From the NCBI RefSeq assembly GCF_016772315.1, contig NZ_CP053482.1, forward strand, positions 310,001 through 374,000: a stretch of DNA of 64,000 nucleotides, in the 5' to 3' direction. Made by a program: the position numbers and the translations under genes. The notes beneath the pieces are model-generated. The model ran no database searches. It was not told the DNA's origin and saw nothing but the letters and a program-made list of their open reading frames with translations. The number at the start of each line of letters is the position of its first letter. The first letter of the stretch is position 1. The DNA is from Thiothrix subterranea. GTDB lineage: Bacteria > Pseudomonadota > Gammaproteobacteria > Thiotrichales > Thiotrichaceae. This document shows, piece by piece, positions 15,255 through 24,879 of this stretch.

Positions 15255-16064
15255 TTAGAAAAAACAGTGTTGATCGGCAGGGAATGTACCCGCTTTGACG
15301 GCTTGCACATACGCGGCAACAGCTTGCGGAATGGTTGCGCCCGTGCCGATAAAATCTTGGGAAAATTTCGGTGCACGCGGTGAAATACCCAGCATATCGT
15401 GTAAGACCAGCACTTGCCCGTCACAGTCGCGCCCCGCCCCAATCCCAATGGTTGGAATCTCTAAGGCTTGCGTGATTTGTGCTGCCAACGCCACGGGGAC
15501 GCATTCCAACACCAACATATCCGCCCCCGCTTCTTGCAGGGCAATGGCATCGTCGAGCATTTGTTTGGCAACCGCTTCATCACGCCCTTGCACCCGATAG
15601 CCGCCGAGCTTGTGAACCGATTGTGGTTGCAAACCCAAATGTGCACACACCGGCACGCCATGGTGCGCCAGTTGTCTGACGGTAGCGACTTGCGGCGCCC
15701 CGCCTTCTAATTTGACCATGTGTGCGCCGCTTTCCTGCATCAAACGCGCACTATTGCGCAAGGCAAGTTCGGGCGAGGTGTAACTCATGAAGGGTAAATC
15801 GCCAATGACCAAGGCGCGTTGACTGGTTTTGGTCACAGCGCGGGTGTGGTAAACCATGTCATCCATCGTTACGGGGACGGTGGTTGCGTGTCCTTGAATC
15901 ACCATGCCTAATGAGTCACCGACCAGAATCACATCGACTCCTTGCGCGTCGAGTACTTTGGCAAAACTGGCATCGTAAGCCGTCAGCATGACAATTTTTT
16001 CGCCTTCACGTTTCATCTTACGCAAGGTCGTGACGGTCACGCGCGACTCAGGTTTGGTACTCAT
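15255..16064 (-). CDS. panB: 3-methyl-2-oxobutanoate hydroxymethyltransferase
   Basis: First committed step of pantothenate synthesis: transfers a hydroxymethyl group from methylene-THF to 2-oxoisovalerate. 269 residues from ATG 16064 (GGGAGAT upstream). Mg2+-binding motifs [12 protein letters not shown] and [11 protein letters not shown] are present, as are VKLEGG and the IGIGAG signature near residue 205. First gene of panBCD. Its substrate comes from the valine pathway, whose ilvBNC genes lie 20 kb away in this window. Confidence 0.95.
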   Translation of the reverse strand: MSTKPESRVTVTTLRKMKREGEKIVMLTAYDASFAKVLDAQGVDVILVGDSLGMVIQGHATTVPVTMDDMVYHTRAVTKTSQRALVIGDLPFMSYTSPELALRNSARLMQESGAHMVKLEGGAPQVATVRQLAHHGVPVCAHLGLQPQSVHKLGGYRVQGRDEAVAKQMLDDAIALQEAGADMLVLECVPVALAAQITQALEIPTIGIGAGRDCDGQVLVLHDMLGISPRAPKFSQDFIGTGATIPQAVAAYVQAVKAGTFPADQHCFF

Positions 16065-16178
16065 GCGGCTTATCTCCCAGAATCCGTTAAATGTTGCAGT
16101 GCAGTTTACCACACCGCAACATTTCAGCCAGTTAACCTGAGCGTTACCAGCAGATTCAGGTTATAACTTATACAAAAT

Positions 16179-16210
16179 TTGCATATTGTGTAAACTTATT
16201 GCATATTGTT
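16179..16210 (+). promoter_or_regulatory. Direct repeats upstream of the XRE regulator
   Basis: TTGCATATTGTG at 16179-16190 and TTGCATATTGTT at 16199-16210 are 20 bases apart (two helical turns), ending 9 bases before the ATG at 16219. Their spacing fits tandem binding of a dimeric repressor, possibly autoregulation by the HTH protein encoded just downstream. They also lie in the divergent gap facing panB. Confidence 0.5.
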
Positions 16211-16218
16211 ATCTTTAA

Positions 16219-17199
16219 ATGAATCGAACAATAACTAAACAAATGCAAGCAGATACACAGAATCGGCACATCCCGCAGGATGGCAAACGCCTCAAGGCGT
16301 TACGAAAAATAAAAGGGCTAAGTCAAGCTGGATTGGCACAAGCACTGCAAAGTTTGATCAAGCCTTACATGAAACATGGCTTCGTCATTCAACAACCCGA
16401 CATTGCGCGGATTGAGCTGGAAAAATCCACCCTAGACGTACCTGAATTGCTCGGTTATTCGCAATTCTTTGGTACGGATATTGACGATTTGCTGAAACCG
16501 CATTTCCGTTCCCTGCACAAAAATGCCTTTTGCTTGCAACAATTTTCGACGGATAGCGACGCTGATGATTACTTTACACGCATGGAAGCAGCCGGGCGCA
16601 TTCTCGCTTACAGCCAGTTCCCTTCCTCATTTTTCATGGTAAATCAGGCGACTAACCGACGCTTCAAGCAAATCGCACAATCCGATTATTGCGAAACACA
16701 CCTGCATACGCTGGATTCCCTGTTGAGCTTTATTTTCTCGCCGATTAGTCGCTACGGTTACGCGCAACGCGACAGCATTTTGGAGCGCTATGTGGAGCAT
16801 TTTCGGCAACGCCACCACAAGCGCTTGTACTTCTTTTCACGCGCCAGTTTCACGCCGCACAGCCTGTTTCCGAATCTGGTGTTGCTGCCCGAAAAAGCCA
16901 CGTTGCTAATGCTTGCGCCCATCATGCAACAGCAACAAGGTGATGTCTTTCTGGAAATTCATGATGAAATGATTTGCAAGCAGGTACACGATTTTTATTT
17001 TCAAACCGTGCCGTTATTGGAAGCCAACGTCACCCTACTGCGCATCGGCCGAGAAACGCTCGCGCTATTACAAGATGGCATTAGCATGGAAATGTCGATT
17101 CGTTTTTTTTATGAAGAAATCCAGAAACGTAGCCCCGAAGACAGTGCTGCGGTTCTGGAAAACTTCAGTGTGGATATTCAAGAAATGCTGAAAGAGTAA
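16219..17199 (+). CDS. XRE-type helix-turn-helix regulator with a large unknown C-terminal domain
   Basis: 326 residues. Residues ~22-90 form a Cro/C1-type HTH (GKRLKALRKIKGLSQAGLAQAL ... IQQPDIARIELEKSTLDVPELL) with a ~14-residue insertion between helices 2 and 3. The remaining ~230 residues are a mostly alpha/beta domain I do not recognise, perhaps ligand-sensing (FFSRASFTPHSLFPNLVLLPEKATLLML). No membrane segments. The ATG at 16219 has no clear SD, and MQADTQ at 16243 is an alternative. Tandem repeats just upstream suggest autoregulation. It is divergent from panBCD (154 bases between starts), so panB is a possible target. Confidence 0.7.
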   Translation: MNRTITKQMQADTQNRHIPQDGKRLKALRKIKGLSQAGLAQALQSLIKPYMKHGFVIQQPDIARIELEKSTLDVPELLGYSQFFGTDIDDLLKPHFRSLHKNAFCLQQFSTDSDADDYFTRMEAAGRILAYSQFPSSFFMVNQATNRRFKQIAQSDYCETHLHTLDSLLSFIFSPISRYGYAQRDSILERYVEHFRQRHHKRLYFFSRASFTPHSLFPNLVLLPEKATLLMLAPIMQQQQGDVFLEIHDEMICKQVHDFYFQTVPLLEANVTLLRIGRETLALLQDGISMEMSIRFFYEEIQKRSPEDSAAVLENFSVDIQEMLKE

Positions 17200-17205
17200 G
17201 GCAAC

Positions 17206-18177
17206 TTAGAAATCTTCCTGTTCTGCTTCCAGAATCGCTAAACTAATGTGCTTGCCAAGGGTATCCTCCATGCTATGCCAATCCTTGTAAGCCACGATTT
17301 GTTCCGCAATTTTCGGCTTCATTTCGTGTGCCTCCATTTCCTCGCGAAGTTCTTTGACACTGGTATACAACTTGTTCATGTAGTCGCCATACGCGGTAAC
17401 AATGGCTTTATCGCCGCTTGCACCATGCCCCGGCACAATCGTGCTTAAATCCATCGCTACAATGCGTTCGGCGTTTTTAGCGCTGCCGGGAAAACTGCCT
17501 TCATCCATTAAGATTAAGCGGGCGTTGCTGATGGTGTCCCCCGTAAACAGAAGTTTGTCTTCGACCACCTCAAACATGACTTCGTTGGAAGTATGCGCCT
17601 TACCTTCCACTAAGTGTGCTTTAACCGTGACATTGCCCACTTTGATTTCCTGATCTTGCGTCAATGCCTCGGTAGGAATCACCAGCTCAGTACCTGCCGT
17701 GGCTTTTTCGGTCATGGTATCCATGGTTTCAATCCACGAATCGCCAGCTCCTTGTTTAGCATCTTCAATCATGCCCGCACTGGCATAAAACTTGGCGTCG
17801 GCGTTGTCTTCCTTAAATGCTTGATTGCCGAGCCAATGATCGCCATGAATATGCGTAATGAATACCTTCGTCACTGGCTTATCCGTGACTTTGCGGATAT
17901 GCGCCAATACCGCACGTCCAATCGCGGCACTTGAACCGGGGTCAACCACTGCGACCTCGCTATCGCCAACAATGAAACCGGGATTATTAATAAAACCCTG
18001 ATTCTCTTTGTCTGGCTGACCGGCAGGGCCATGAATCACATAGACATGCTCGGATACCTTTTCGGCTTTGTAGTTATCGACAATACCTTGATGAATGGCT
18101 TTCTCCGCTGCGGCAGCGCTTAAACTGAACGCTGTCAAGGTAATGCCTGCCAGCCACAATAACATGGGGTGTTTCAT
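17206..18177 (-). CDS. Secreted metallo-beta-lactamase-fold hydrolase (SoxH-like)
   Basis: 323 residues with a signal peptide (MKHPMLLWLAGITLTAFSLSAAAA, cleavage after ~24), so periplasmic. The Zn site is complete: HIHGDH at 109-114, GKAHTSNE near 199, TGDT near 221 and PGHGA near 259. It belongs to the group of periplasmic MBL proteins that includes SoxH and quinoprotein-relay hydrolases; substrate is unknown, and no sox genes are adjacent. It is not a classical beta-lactamase. It converges with the XRE gene (6-base gap). Ends with a negatively charged tail. Confidence 0.8.
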   Translation of the reverse strand: MKHPMLLWLAGITLTAFSLSAAAAEKAIHQGIVDNYKAEKVSEHVYVIHGPAGQPDKENQGFINNPGFIVGDSEVAVVDPGSSAAIGRAVLAHIRKVTDKPVTKVFITHIHGDHWLGNQAFKEDNADAKFYASAGMIEDAKQGAGDSWIETMDTMTEKATAGTELVIPTEALTQDQEIKVGNVTVKAHLVEGKAHTSNEVMFEVVEDKLLFTGDTISNARLILMDEGSFPGSAKNAERIVAMDLSTIVPGHGASGDKAIVTAYGDYMNKLYTSVKELREEMEAHEMKPKIAEQIVAYKDWHSMEDTLGKHISLAILEAEQEDF

Positions 18178-18305
18178 AGATTAATTTCCTCCTAATTAAA
18201 TTTTCTGAGAGCCTAGAGTGTATCCGATTACGGAATTAGCTGAAATTTCTGTGGGTTTGTCTACAATAGGCGGCTTTCGAGTCAGCACGCTGGTAGGCTT
18301 TATAC

Positions 18306-19190
18306 ATGCAACACAACAAGAGTCATCGCAAGGGCATTATCCTCGCTGGTGGCAGCGGCACACGCCTCTACCCCCTGACCCGCGCCGTCAGCAAACAACT
18401 GATGCCGATCTACGACAAACCGATGATTTATTACCCACTGACCGTGCTAATGCTCGCCGGTATCCGCGATATTCTCATCATCACCACCCCGGAAGATTCG
18501 GCACAATTCCAACACTTGCTGAGCGATGGGGAGCAATGGGGACTGAACATTGAATACGCCGTGCAACCCTCGCCGGATGGTTTGGCGCAAGCCTTCATCA
18601 TTGGCGCTGATTTCCTCGGCAATTCGCCTGCGACGCTGATTCTGGGTGACAATATTTACTACGGCGAAGGGCTATCCAGCCGCTTGCAAACCGTTGCGCA
18701 ACAAACTTCCGGCGCAACCGTGTTCGCTTACTACGTCAAAGACCCCGAACGTTACGGTGTCGCCGAATTCGATGCTAACGGCAAAGCGCTCAGTATTGAA
18801 GAAAAGCCCACCAAACCCCGCTCTAATTACGCGGTAACGGGCTTGTATTTCTACGACAATCAGATTGTGGATGTGGCACGTGAAGTCCGCCCTTCCCATC
18901 GCGGTGAACTCGAAATCACCACCGTCAACCAAATGTATCTGGAACGCGGGCAGTTGCAGGTGGAAATGCTCAAACGCGGCACTGCGTGGTTGGATACTGG
19001 CACACACGCTTCTTTGCTGGATGCGTCCAACTACATCCGCGTCATTGAAGAACGCCAAGGGCTAAAAATTGCCTGCCCCGAAGAAGTTGCATGGCGCATG
19101 GGCTATATCGGCGATGAACAATTGCTAAAACTCGCTGAACCCTTGAAAAAGAGCGGTTACGGCGTATACCTCGCGGAATTGCTGAAATGA
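18306..19190 (+). CDS. rmlA: Glucose-1-phosphate thymidylyltransferase
   Basis: Makes dTDP-glucose from dTTP and glucose-1-phosphate, the first step to dTDP-L-rhamnose. 294 residues. [11 protein letters not shown] at 15-25 is the nucleotide loop; [16 protein letters not shown] and LGDNIYYG (metal Asp) follow, with EEKPTKPRS. Starts at ATG 18306. Its stop overlaps the rmlC start (ATGA), and it opens a run of coupled genes reaching 28395. Also called rfbA. Confidence 0.95.
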   Translation: MQHNKSHRKGIILAGGSGTRLYPLTRAVSKQLMPIYDKPMIYYPLTVLMLAGIRDILIITTPEDSAQFQHLLSDGEQWGLNIEYAVQPSPDGLAQAFIIGADFLGNSPATLILGDNIYYGEGLSSRLQTVAQQTSGATVFAYYVKDPERYGVAEFDANGKALSIEEKPTKPRSNYAVTGLYFYDNQIVDVAREVRPSHRGELEITTVNQMYLERGQLQVEMLKRGTAWLDTGTHASLLDASNYIRVIEERQGLKIACPEEVAWRMGYIGDEQLLKLAEPLKKSGYGVYLAELLK

Positions 19191-19735
19191 AGATTATACC
19201 CACCAACATCCCCGAAATTCTGATCCTCGAACCGCAGGTGTTCGGCGACGCACGCGGCTTTTTTCTGGAAACGTGGAATGCACAGAAGTTTGCGGATGCA
19301 GGTTTAAACCTGAACTTCGTGCAAGACAATCACAGCCGTTCGGGTCAAGGCATTTTGCGCGGAATGCACTACCAAATTCAAAACCCACAAGGCAAGCTGG
19401 TGCGTGTTACCAGCGGTAAGGTGTTTGATGTCGCGGTGGATTTACGCCAATCCTCACCGACCTTCGGGCAATGGGCTGGGGCAGAACTTTCCGCTGAAAA
19501 CCATCACATGTTGTGGATTCCGCCCGGTTTTGCGCACGGTTTCTATGTGATGAGCGAATCGGCAGACTTTTTGTACAAATGCACCGACTTTTACGCCCCT
19601 GCTTACGACCGCAGTCTGCGCTGGGATGATCCAACTGTGGGCATAGAATGGCCGCTAATTAATGGCACACAGCCCACGATTTCTGCCAAAGATGAAGCGG
19701 GCAAAAACTGGCAAGAGGCGGACAAATTCGCATGA
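19187..19735 (+). CDS. rmlC: dTDP-4-dehydrorhamnose 3,5-epimerase
   Basis: Epimerises dTDP-4-keto-6-deoxyglucose at C3 and C5. 182 residues, normal length. The cupin core includes [18 protein letters not shown] with catalytic His61, and [12 protein letters not shown]. Overlaps rmlA by 4 bases and rmlD by 4 bases. Confidence 0.95.
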   Translation: MKIIPTNIPEILILEPQVFGDARGFFLETWNAQKFADAGLNLNFVQDNHSRSGQGILRGMHYQIQNPQGKLVRVTSGKVFDVAVDLRQSSPTFGQWAGAELSAENHHMLWIPPGFAHGFYVMSESADFLYKCTDFYAPAYDRSLRWDDPTVGIEWPLINGTQPTISAKDEAGKNWQEADKFA

Positions 19736-20607
19736 AAATATTACTCACTGGCGCACACGGGCAACTTGGCTCGGAATTGCAAGCCACCTGCCCTGCGGGT
19801 ATCACCCTGATTTCAACCGATCGGGATACGCTTGATATTACCGATCCGCAACAAGTCATCAATGCGCTGGAACAACATCGCCCAGATGTTGTCATCAACG
19901 GAGCTGCCTACACTGCCGTCGATAAAGCGGAAACAGACACAGCAAACGCCTACCTGATCAACCACGCTGCCGCACAAACTTTTGCAGCACAAGCCGCGTT
20001 GTTTGATTATTACCTGCTGCAAATCTCAACCGACTTTGTGTTTGATGGGCTGCAATCCACCCCTTACTTGCCGAATGCCGTGGCGAAACCACTTGGTGTT
20101 TACGGCGCAAGCAAATTAGCGGGCGAACAAGCCGTGCAAGCTGCCAGCCCCAGTGCGGCTATTGTACGCACGTCGTGGCTGTATTCGGCTTACGGCAATA
20201 ATTTCGTCAAAACCATGTTGCGTCTGATGCGCGAACGCGATTCCCTTGGCGTAGTCGCGGATCAAATCGGCACACCGACGTGGACTGGCACACTCGCGGC
20301 AACGCTGTGGTCATTCATCGCGCAAAAACCACAGGGCATCTTCCACTGTGCCGATAATGGCGTGGCGAGCTGGTACGATTTCGCTGTGGCGATTCAGGAA
20401 GAAGCACTGGCGCTGGGCTTGCTCGATAAAGCCATCCCCATCAAGCCGCTGCGCACCGACGAATACCCAACGCCCGCACGTCGTCCCGCCTTCAGCGTGA
20501 TGGATAGACGCGCAACTGAGGCATTACTGGGCTACACTCTACCGCATTGGCGCACGAGCTTGCGGCAGATGCTTACTCAATTGAAACAACAACACGTAAC
20601 AGCATGA
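19732..20607 (+). CDS. rmlD: dTDP-4-dehydrorhamnose reductase
   Basis: Reduces the 4-keto sugar to dTDP-L-rhamnose with NAD(P)H. 291 residues. GAHGQLG at 7-13 is the dinucleotide loop, STDFVFDG is at 99-106, and the SDR catalytic pair is Tyr124/Lys128 in YGASK. Coupled to rmlC and rmlB by overlapping stop/start codons. Gene order A-C-D-B differs from the E. coli B-D-A-C order. Confidence 0.95.
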   Translation: MKILLTGAHGQLGSELQATCPAGITLISTDRDTLDITDPQQVINALEQHRPDVVINGAAYTAVDKAETDTANAYLINHAAAQTFAAQAALFDYYLLQISTDFVFDGLQSTPYLPNAVAKPLGVYGASKLAGEQAVQAASPSAAIVRTSWLYSAYGNNFVKTMLRLMRERDSLGVVADQIGTPTWTGTLAATLWSFIAQKPQGIFHCADNGVASWYDFAVAIQEEALALGLLDKAIPIKPLRTDEYPTPARRPAFSVMDRRATEALLGYTLPHWRTSLRQMLTQLKQQHVTA

Positions 20608-21671
20608 CAACGACATACACACCTCACAACGTGCTCGTCACTGGCGGCGCGGGCTTTATCGGCACAAATTTCGTGCATTTTTGGTTGCAACAATACCCAG
20701 ACACCCGTTTGGTGATTTTGGATGCGCTGACCTACGCCGGACGCTACGAAAATTTGCAGCCGCTGGAAGGGCAAAGCAATTTCCGCTTCGTGCATGGCGA
20801 CATTCTGGATCAGCCGCTGGTAGAGCAATTGCTACGCGAAGAAACCATCGACACGATTGTGCATTTCGCTGCGGAATCGCACGTTGATCGCTCGATTTAC
20901 GGGCCGGATGCATTCCTGAAAACCAATATCGACGGCACACACAGCTTGTTGAAAGCGGCAAAAACCGTGTGGTTGGATGAGAAACCGGGTTTTGTACACC
21001 GCTTCCACCACGTTTCTACGGATGAAGTGTACGGTACGTTATCTGCCACCGATCCTGCCTTCACCGAAATCACGCCGTATGCGCCGAATTCGCCGTATGC
21101 CGCCAGCAAAGCGGCGTCTGATCACGTAGTCCGCGCTTACCAACACACCTACGGCTTGCAAACCACGACCAGCAATTGCTCCAACAATTACGGGCCGTAT
21201 CAGTACCCTGAAAAGCTGATTCCGCTGGCGATTTCCAACTTGTTGCAAGGCAAACCCGTGCCGATTTATGGCGATGGGCAACAAATCCGCGATTGGTTGT
21301 ATGTAGATGATCATAACCGTGGCATTGACCTGATTATCCGCACCGGACGCATTGGCGAGACCTACAATATCGGTGGCAATAACGAACAAGCAAACCTGAG
21401 TTTGATCCACGAATTGTGTGCGTTGTTGGATGCGCGTTTCCCGGATTCGCCGCATGTGCCGCACAACCAGCACATTGTGTACGTGACCGATCGTCCGGGG
21501 CATGACCGCCGTTACGCGATTGATAACAGCAAAATTTGCAGCGAATTAGGTTATGTTCCTGCTGAAACTTTCCAAAGTGGCTTGGCGAAAACGCTGGATT
21601 GGTATTTGAGCCACCCCGATTTCTGGCAAGGCGATGTCAAGCTGTTTGGTACACACGAGGGCAAGGCTTAA
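20604..21671 (+). CDS. rmlB: dTDP-glucose 4,6-dehydratase
   Basis: Converts dTDP-glucose to dTDP-4-keto-6-deoxyglucose. 355 residues from ATG 20604, which overlaps the rmlD stop (ATGA). NAD-binding GGAGFIG is at 14-20; the catalytic Asp140-Glu141 pair lies in STDEVYGTL and the Tyr165/Lys169 pair in YAASK. The frame continues upstream to 20547, but only inside rmlD. The stop overlaps the next ATG by one base. Confidence 0.95.
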   Translation: MTTTYTPHNVLVTGGAGFIGTNFVHFWLQQYPDTRLVILDALTYAGRYENLQPLEGQSNFRFVHGDILDQPLVEQLLREETIDTIVHFAAESHVDRSIYGPDAFLKTNIDGTHSLLKAAKTVWLDEKPGFVHRFHHVSTDEVYGTLSATDPAFTEITPYAPNSPYAASKAASDHVVRAYQHTYGLQTTTSNCSNNYGPYQYPEKLIPLAISNLLQGKPVPIYGDGQQIRDWLYVDDHNRGIDLIIRTGRIGETYNIGGNNEQANLSLIHELCALLDARFPDSPHVPHNQHIVYVTDRPGHDRRYAIDNSKICSELGYVPAETFQSGLAKTLDWYLSHPDFWQGDVKLFGTHEGKA

Positions 21672-22627
21672 TGCAGTGCCGTATTTGTGGCAGTAACGGT
21701 GAACATCGCCACTATGTCGCCAAGGAAATGATGCTGGGATTGCGCGATGAGCACCGTTATTTTCAGTGTGCGGATTGTGACTGCCTGCAAATCGAACAGA
21801 TTCCTGCCAATATTGCCGACTATTATCCCGACAATTATTATTCATACAGCGATGCGACCAAGGCAGGCAATCCGCTCAAACAAGCCCTGACGAAGTTACG
21901 GGATCGTTACGAAGTCACGGGTAACTGTTTGATTGGGCGGGTAATGCACTTGTGGATGCCGAATGCGAAACTCGCCACGTTACGCCCGCTCAAGCTGAAC
22001 CAAGACACGCGGATTCTGGATGTGGGCTGCGGGGCAGGACATTTATTGCATTCATTGCGCGAAATGGGTTTCCAAAATCTGTTGGGTATCGACCCGTTTA
22101 ACCAAGCCGATATTGCTTACCCAAACGGTTTGCGCATCGAGAAGCGCGATATTTTCAGTGAAACCGGCGAATGGGATGTGGTGATGTTCCACCATTCGTT
22201 TGAGCATTTGCCGAATCAGCGCACAAATTTAGGGCAAGCGTTCAATATCCTGAAACCGGGCGGAGTCGCCTTGGTGCGTGTGCCTACCGTGTCGTCGTAT
22301 GTGTGGCAAGAGTACGGCGTGCATTGGGTGCAATTGGATGCGCCACGCCATTTGTACCTGCATTCGATCAAGAGTATGCAGGCATTGGCGGAACAGGCGG
22401 GCTTTTTGTGCGAACAAGTGGTGTACGATTCTAACGCCTTGCAATTCTGGGGCAGCAAACAATACGAGCAGGATATTCCGCTGCGCGACCCGCGTTCGTG
22501 GTCGGAATCGCCGGAAAATTCACTGTTTAGCGCCGAACAAGTGCGTGAGTTTGAAACCCGTTCACGCGAGTTGAATGCGTTGAATCAAGGTGATCAAGCG
22601 GCGTTTTACTTGAGAAAACCGGCATGA
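21671..22627 (+). CDS. SAM-dependent methyltransferase with N-terminal zinc ribbon
   Basis: 318 residues from ATG 21671. An N-terminal four-Cys knuckle (Cys3/Cys6 and Cys33/Cys36) precedes a class I methyltransferase core with motif I DVGCGAG at 117-123 and a VVMFHHSFEHLPNQRTNL segment. This arrangement (zinc ribbon plus Methyltransf_23) is common in exopolysaccharide clusters, where such enzymes methylate sugar nucleotides or glycans. The acceptor cannot be read. TAATG coupling to rmlB and a 4-base overlap with the next gene place it in the same operon. Confidence 0.8.
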   Translation: MQCRICGSNGEHRHYVAKEMMLGLRDEHRYFQCADCDCLQIEQIPANIADYYPDNYYSYSDATKAGNPLKQALTKLRDRYEVTGNCLIGRVMHLWMPNAKLATLRPLKLNQDTRILDVGCGAGHLLHSLREMGFQNLLGIDPFNQADIAYPNGLRIEKRDIFSETGEWDVVMFHHSFEHLPNQRTNLGQAFNILKPGGVALVRVPTVSSYVWQEYGVHWVQLDAPRHLYLHSIKSMQALAEQAGFLCEQVVYDSNALQFWGSKQYEQDIPLRDPRSWSESPENSLFSAEQVREFETRSRELNALNQGDQAAFYLRKPA

Positions 22628-23097
22628 GTGTTAAGCCGACATTGCTGGCAATTTCTTCACCCGGCGGGCATTGGATTCAGCTTAATCGGCTGAGCGTCGG
22701 GCTGGAAGAGCGTTATCGGGTGGTGTATGCGATGCCTGCGGGGTTGTTCACGTCGACTTCGCTCGGTGAACGCGAACCAACACGCAAGGTGTATTCGGTG
22801 GTGGATGTCAGTGCGGATGATAAGTGGCGTTTGATACCCTGTGCTTTGCAAGTGTTGTATATCTTATTGAAAGAACGCCCGAAAGCGATTTTATCGACGG
22901 GTGCAGCACCCGGTGCAGTGGCGATTTGGCTGGGTAGTTTTCTCGGCATTCGTACCATTTGGGTCGACAGTATCGCCAATGTTAAACAGATTTCACGGGC
23001 GGGTAAATTGGCTCAAAAACGCGCCGATGTGTTCCTGACGCAATGGGAACAGTTAAGCGATGGACAAGCGATTCAATACAAGGGAGCTGTATTGTGA
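22624..23097 (+). CDS. PssD-like subunit of a split glycosyltransferase (Alg14-type)
   Basis: 157 residues: SSPGGHWIQLNRL near the N-terminus (the Alg14-type GGH motif), a hydrophobic helix (ALQVLYILLKERPKAILSTG) and TGAAPGAVAIWLGSFLG. In PssD/PssE and Alg14/Alg13 pairs this subunit anchors the catalytic partner at the membrane. The catalytic partner is encoded immediately downstream (GTGA overlap). The pair would transfer one sugar to the lipid-linked repeat unit. Confidence 0.8.
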   Translation: MSVKPTLLAISSPGGHWIQLNRLSVGLEERYRVVYAMPAGLFTSTSLGEREPTRKVYSVVDVSADDKWRLIPCALQVLYILLKERPKAILSTGAAPGAVAIWLGSFLGIRTIWVDSIANVKQISRAGKLAQKRADVFLTQWEQLSDGQAIQYKGAVL

Positions 23098-23591
23098 TTT
23101 TCGTGGCGGTTGGCACGCAATTTCCGTTTGATCGCCTGATCCGCGCCGTGGATGAATGGGCGGCACAACACGCTCTCACGGGAATGGCACAAATTGCAGG
23201 CGGGGAGTATTTGCCGCAAACCTTGCAATGGGAACGCTTTATGACGACGGCAGTGTTTAACCAACACGTGCAAAATGCCGACTTGATCATTTCACACGCA
23301 GGCATGGGCAATATCATTACTGCGCTGGAACACCGCAAACCCATTATCGTGATGAACCGCCAACACGCTCTCGGCGAACACCGCAACGATCACCAACTGG
23401 ACGGTTTAGCCTGGATGGGGCAATTGCCGGGGGTGTATACCGCCACCACCCAAGACGAATTGTATGCACTGTTGGCACGGCAACACACCTTGCAAGCCGC
23501 ACCACTGGACAACGATTCCCGGCGGCAAACGCTGGTTGATTTCATTGATCAAGCGATTCGTGCTTCGACTACGCTCAGCAACCGCACATGA
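23094..23591 (+). CDS. PssE-like catalytic subunit of a split glycosyltransferase (Alg13-type)
   Basis: 165 residues from GTG 23094, which overlaps the previous stop. It begins MIFVAVGTQFPFDRLIRAVD, the GT28 C-terminal-domain opening, and has ISHAGMGNIITALEHRKPIIVMNRQHALGEHRNDHQ, the UDP-sugar-binding loop. It acts with the PssD-like protein at the inner face of the membrane. A longer upstream frame (from 23043) lies entirely within the pssD-like gene. Confidence 0.85.
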   Translation: MIFVAVGTQFPFDRLIRAVDEWAAQHALTGMAQIAGGEYLPQTLQWERFMTTAVFNQHVQNADLIISHAGMGNIITALEHRKPIIVMNRQHALGEHRNDHQLDGLAWMGQLPGVYTATTQDELYALLARQHTLQAAPLDNDSRRQTLVDFIDQAIRASTTLSNRT

Positions 23592-24871
23592 ACCTGCAAA
23601 ATCCTTCCCTGCTACTGACCAGCTTACTTTCGACAATTGCCCGCTTTGCTGGGGTTGGGTTGAATTTTGCGGTAGCAATCGTGTTGACGCGCACGTTACC
23701 GATGGCAGAAGCGGGCATGGTATTCATGCTGATGACACTGGTGACGGGCGTTTCGCTGTTCAGCCGCTTGGGAGTGGAACAGTGGTTGGTGCGCGATGTA
23801 GCACGGATTCAGGAAACCGATACGCAGCAACAAGGCGTGCATTTACGCGATGCTTACCGCATGGTGTTAATCAGCAGCGGTATTTTCATGCTGGGCTGGT
23901 TGGTATTTGCACCACTATCGCAGCACTGGTTGTTTGATGATGCGATTCAGATGCTGCCGTTATTGCTGGCGGGCAGCGGCATTCTGTTTTTCAATTTAGT
24001 GATGTTGAATTCATCATTTTTGAAAGCTATCCGGCACACCTCCGAGTCGATTCTGGTGCAAAATTCCTTGCCTGCGGTGGCGTATATGCTACTGATTGGG
24101 CTATTTTGGTGGAATTTTGCGGACAATCAGCATTATCTATTGTTGTATATTGCGTCATTGGTCTTGGCAGGGTTGGCATCGTTTTACTGGTTACGTCCTT
24201 GGTGGCGAAGTTTGCATCCGGCTAATCCGACGCAGTTTAGTGTCAAAGCGGTGTTGCAACAGTCGCTGCCGTTAGCACCGGTATCGTTTTTTTCCTTTTT
24301 GATGTTGTGGGCAGATACGCTACTCACCGGCTTGTTGCTATCGAATGAGGATGTGGCACTGTTCACAGTTGCGGCGCGTTTATCGTTTGTTAGCCTGTTT
24401 TTCCTTGGGGCGTTGGATGCTACGATTTACCCGCGTTTACTGCGCATTCATCAGCACCAGCCGGAACAATTGAAGCGGTTTTTCTGGCAAGCTACCGGCT
24501 TAGTCGCAGGCACATTGGGAGCTGTCACACTGTTATTATTGTTGCTGGGCGATCACTTGCTCCATGTCTTTAAACCCGAATATGTGCAAGCAGGTGCGGC
24601 GCTGGCTATTTTACTGGTGGCGCAATGGGTGCGGGCATTGAGCCTGACGTTTTCGTTTATGTTTATTGTGCAGGCACAAGTGCGTTATCTGAACAGCTTG
24701 CTGGCACTCGCGTTGGTCATTAATGTGGTCGCCAATCTGATTTTGATTCCAAGGCATGGAATTGAAGGAGCGGCTGGCGCGACACTTATCGCTAATTTGG
24801 TGCTAACCATCGGCGTGACAGTGCTGTTTTTTACCAAGCGTTTGCTAAACGTACCCGATAAGCGAAGATAG
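23588..24871 (+). CDS. Wzx-type polysaccharide flippase
   Basis: 427 residues, largely hydrophobic with about 12 membrane helices, consistent with the MOP superfamily (polysaccharide_synt). The N-terminus (LLSTIARFAGVGLNFAVAIVLTRTL) is typical of Wzx/RfbX. Its job is to flip the undecaprenyl-linked repeat unit to the periplasm. It overlaps the PssE-like gene by 4 bases. No wzx symbol is given because the family is divergent. Confidence 0.85.
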   Translation: MNLQNPSLLLTSLLSTIARFAGVGLNFAVAIVLTRTLPMAEAGMVFMLMTLVTGVSLFSRLGVEQWLVRDVARIQETDTQQQGVHLRDAYRMVLISSGIFMLGWLVFAPLSQHWLFDDAIQMLPLLLAGSGILFFNLVMLNSSFLKAIRHTSESILVQNSLPAVAYMLLIGLFWWNFADNQHYLLLYIASLVLAGLASFYWLRPWWRSLHPANPTQFSVKAVLQQSLPLAPVSFFSFLMLWADTLLTGLLLSNEDVALFTVAARLSFVSLFFLGALDATIYPRLLRIHQHQPEQLKRFFWQATGLVAGTLGAVTLLLLLLGDHLLHVFKPEYVQAGAALAILLVAQWVRALSLTFSFMFIVQAQVRYLNSLLALALVINVVANLILIPRHGIEGAAGATLIANLVLTIGVTVLFFTKRLLNVPDKRR

Positions 24872-24879
24872 GAAGCACC

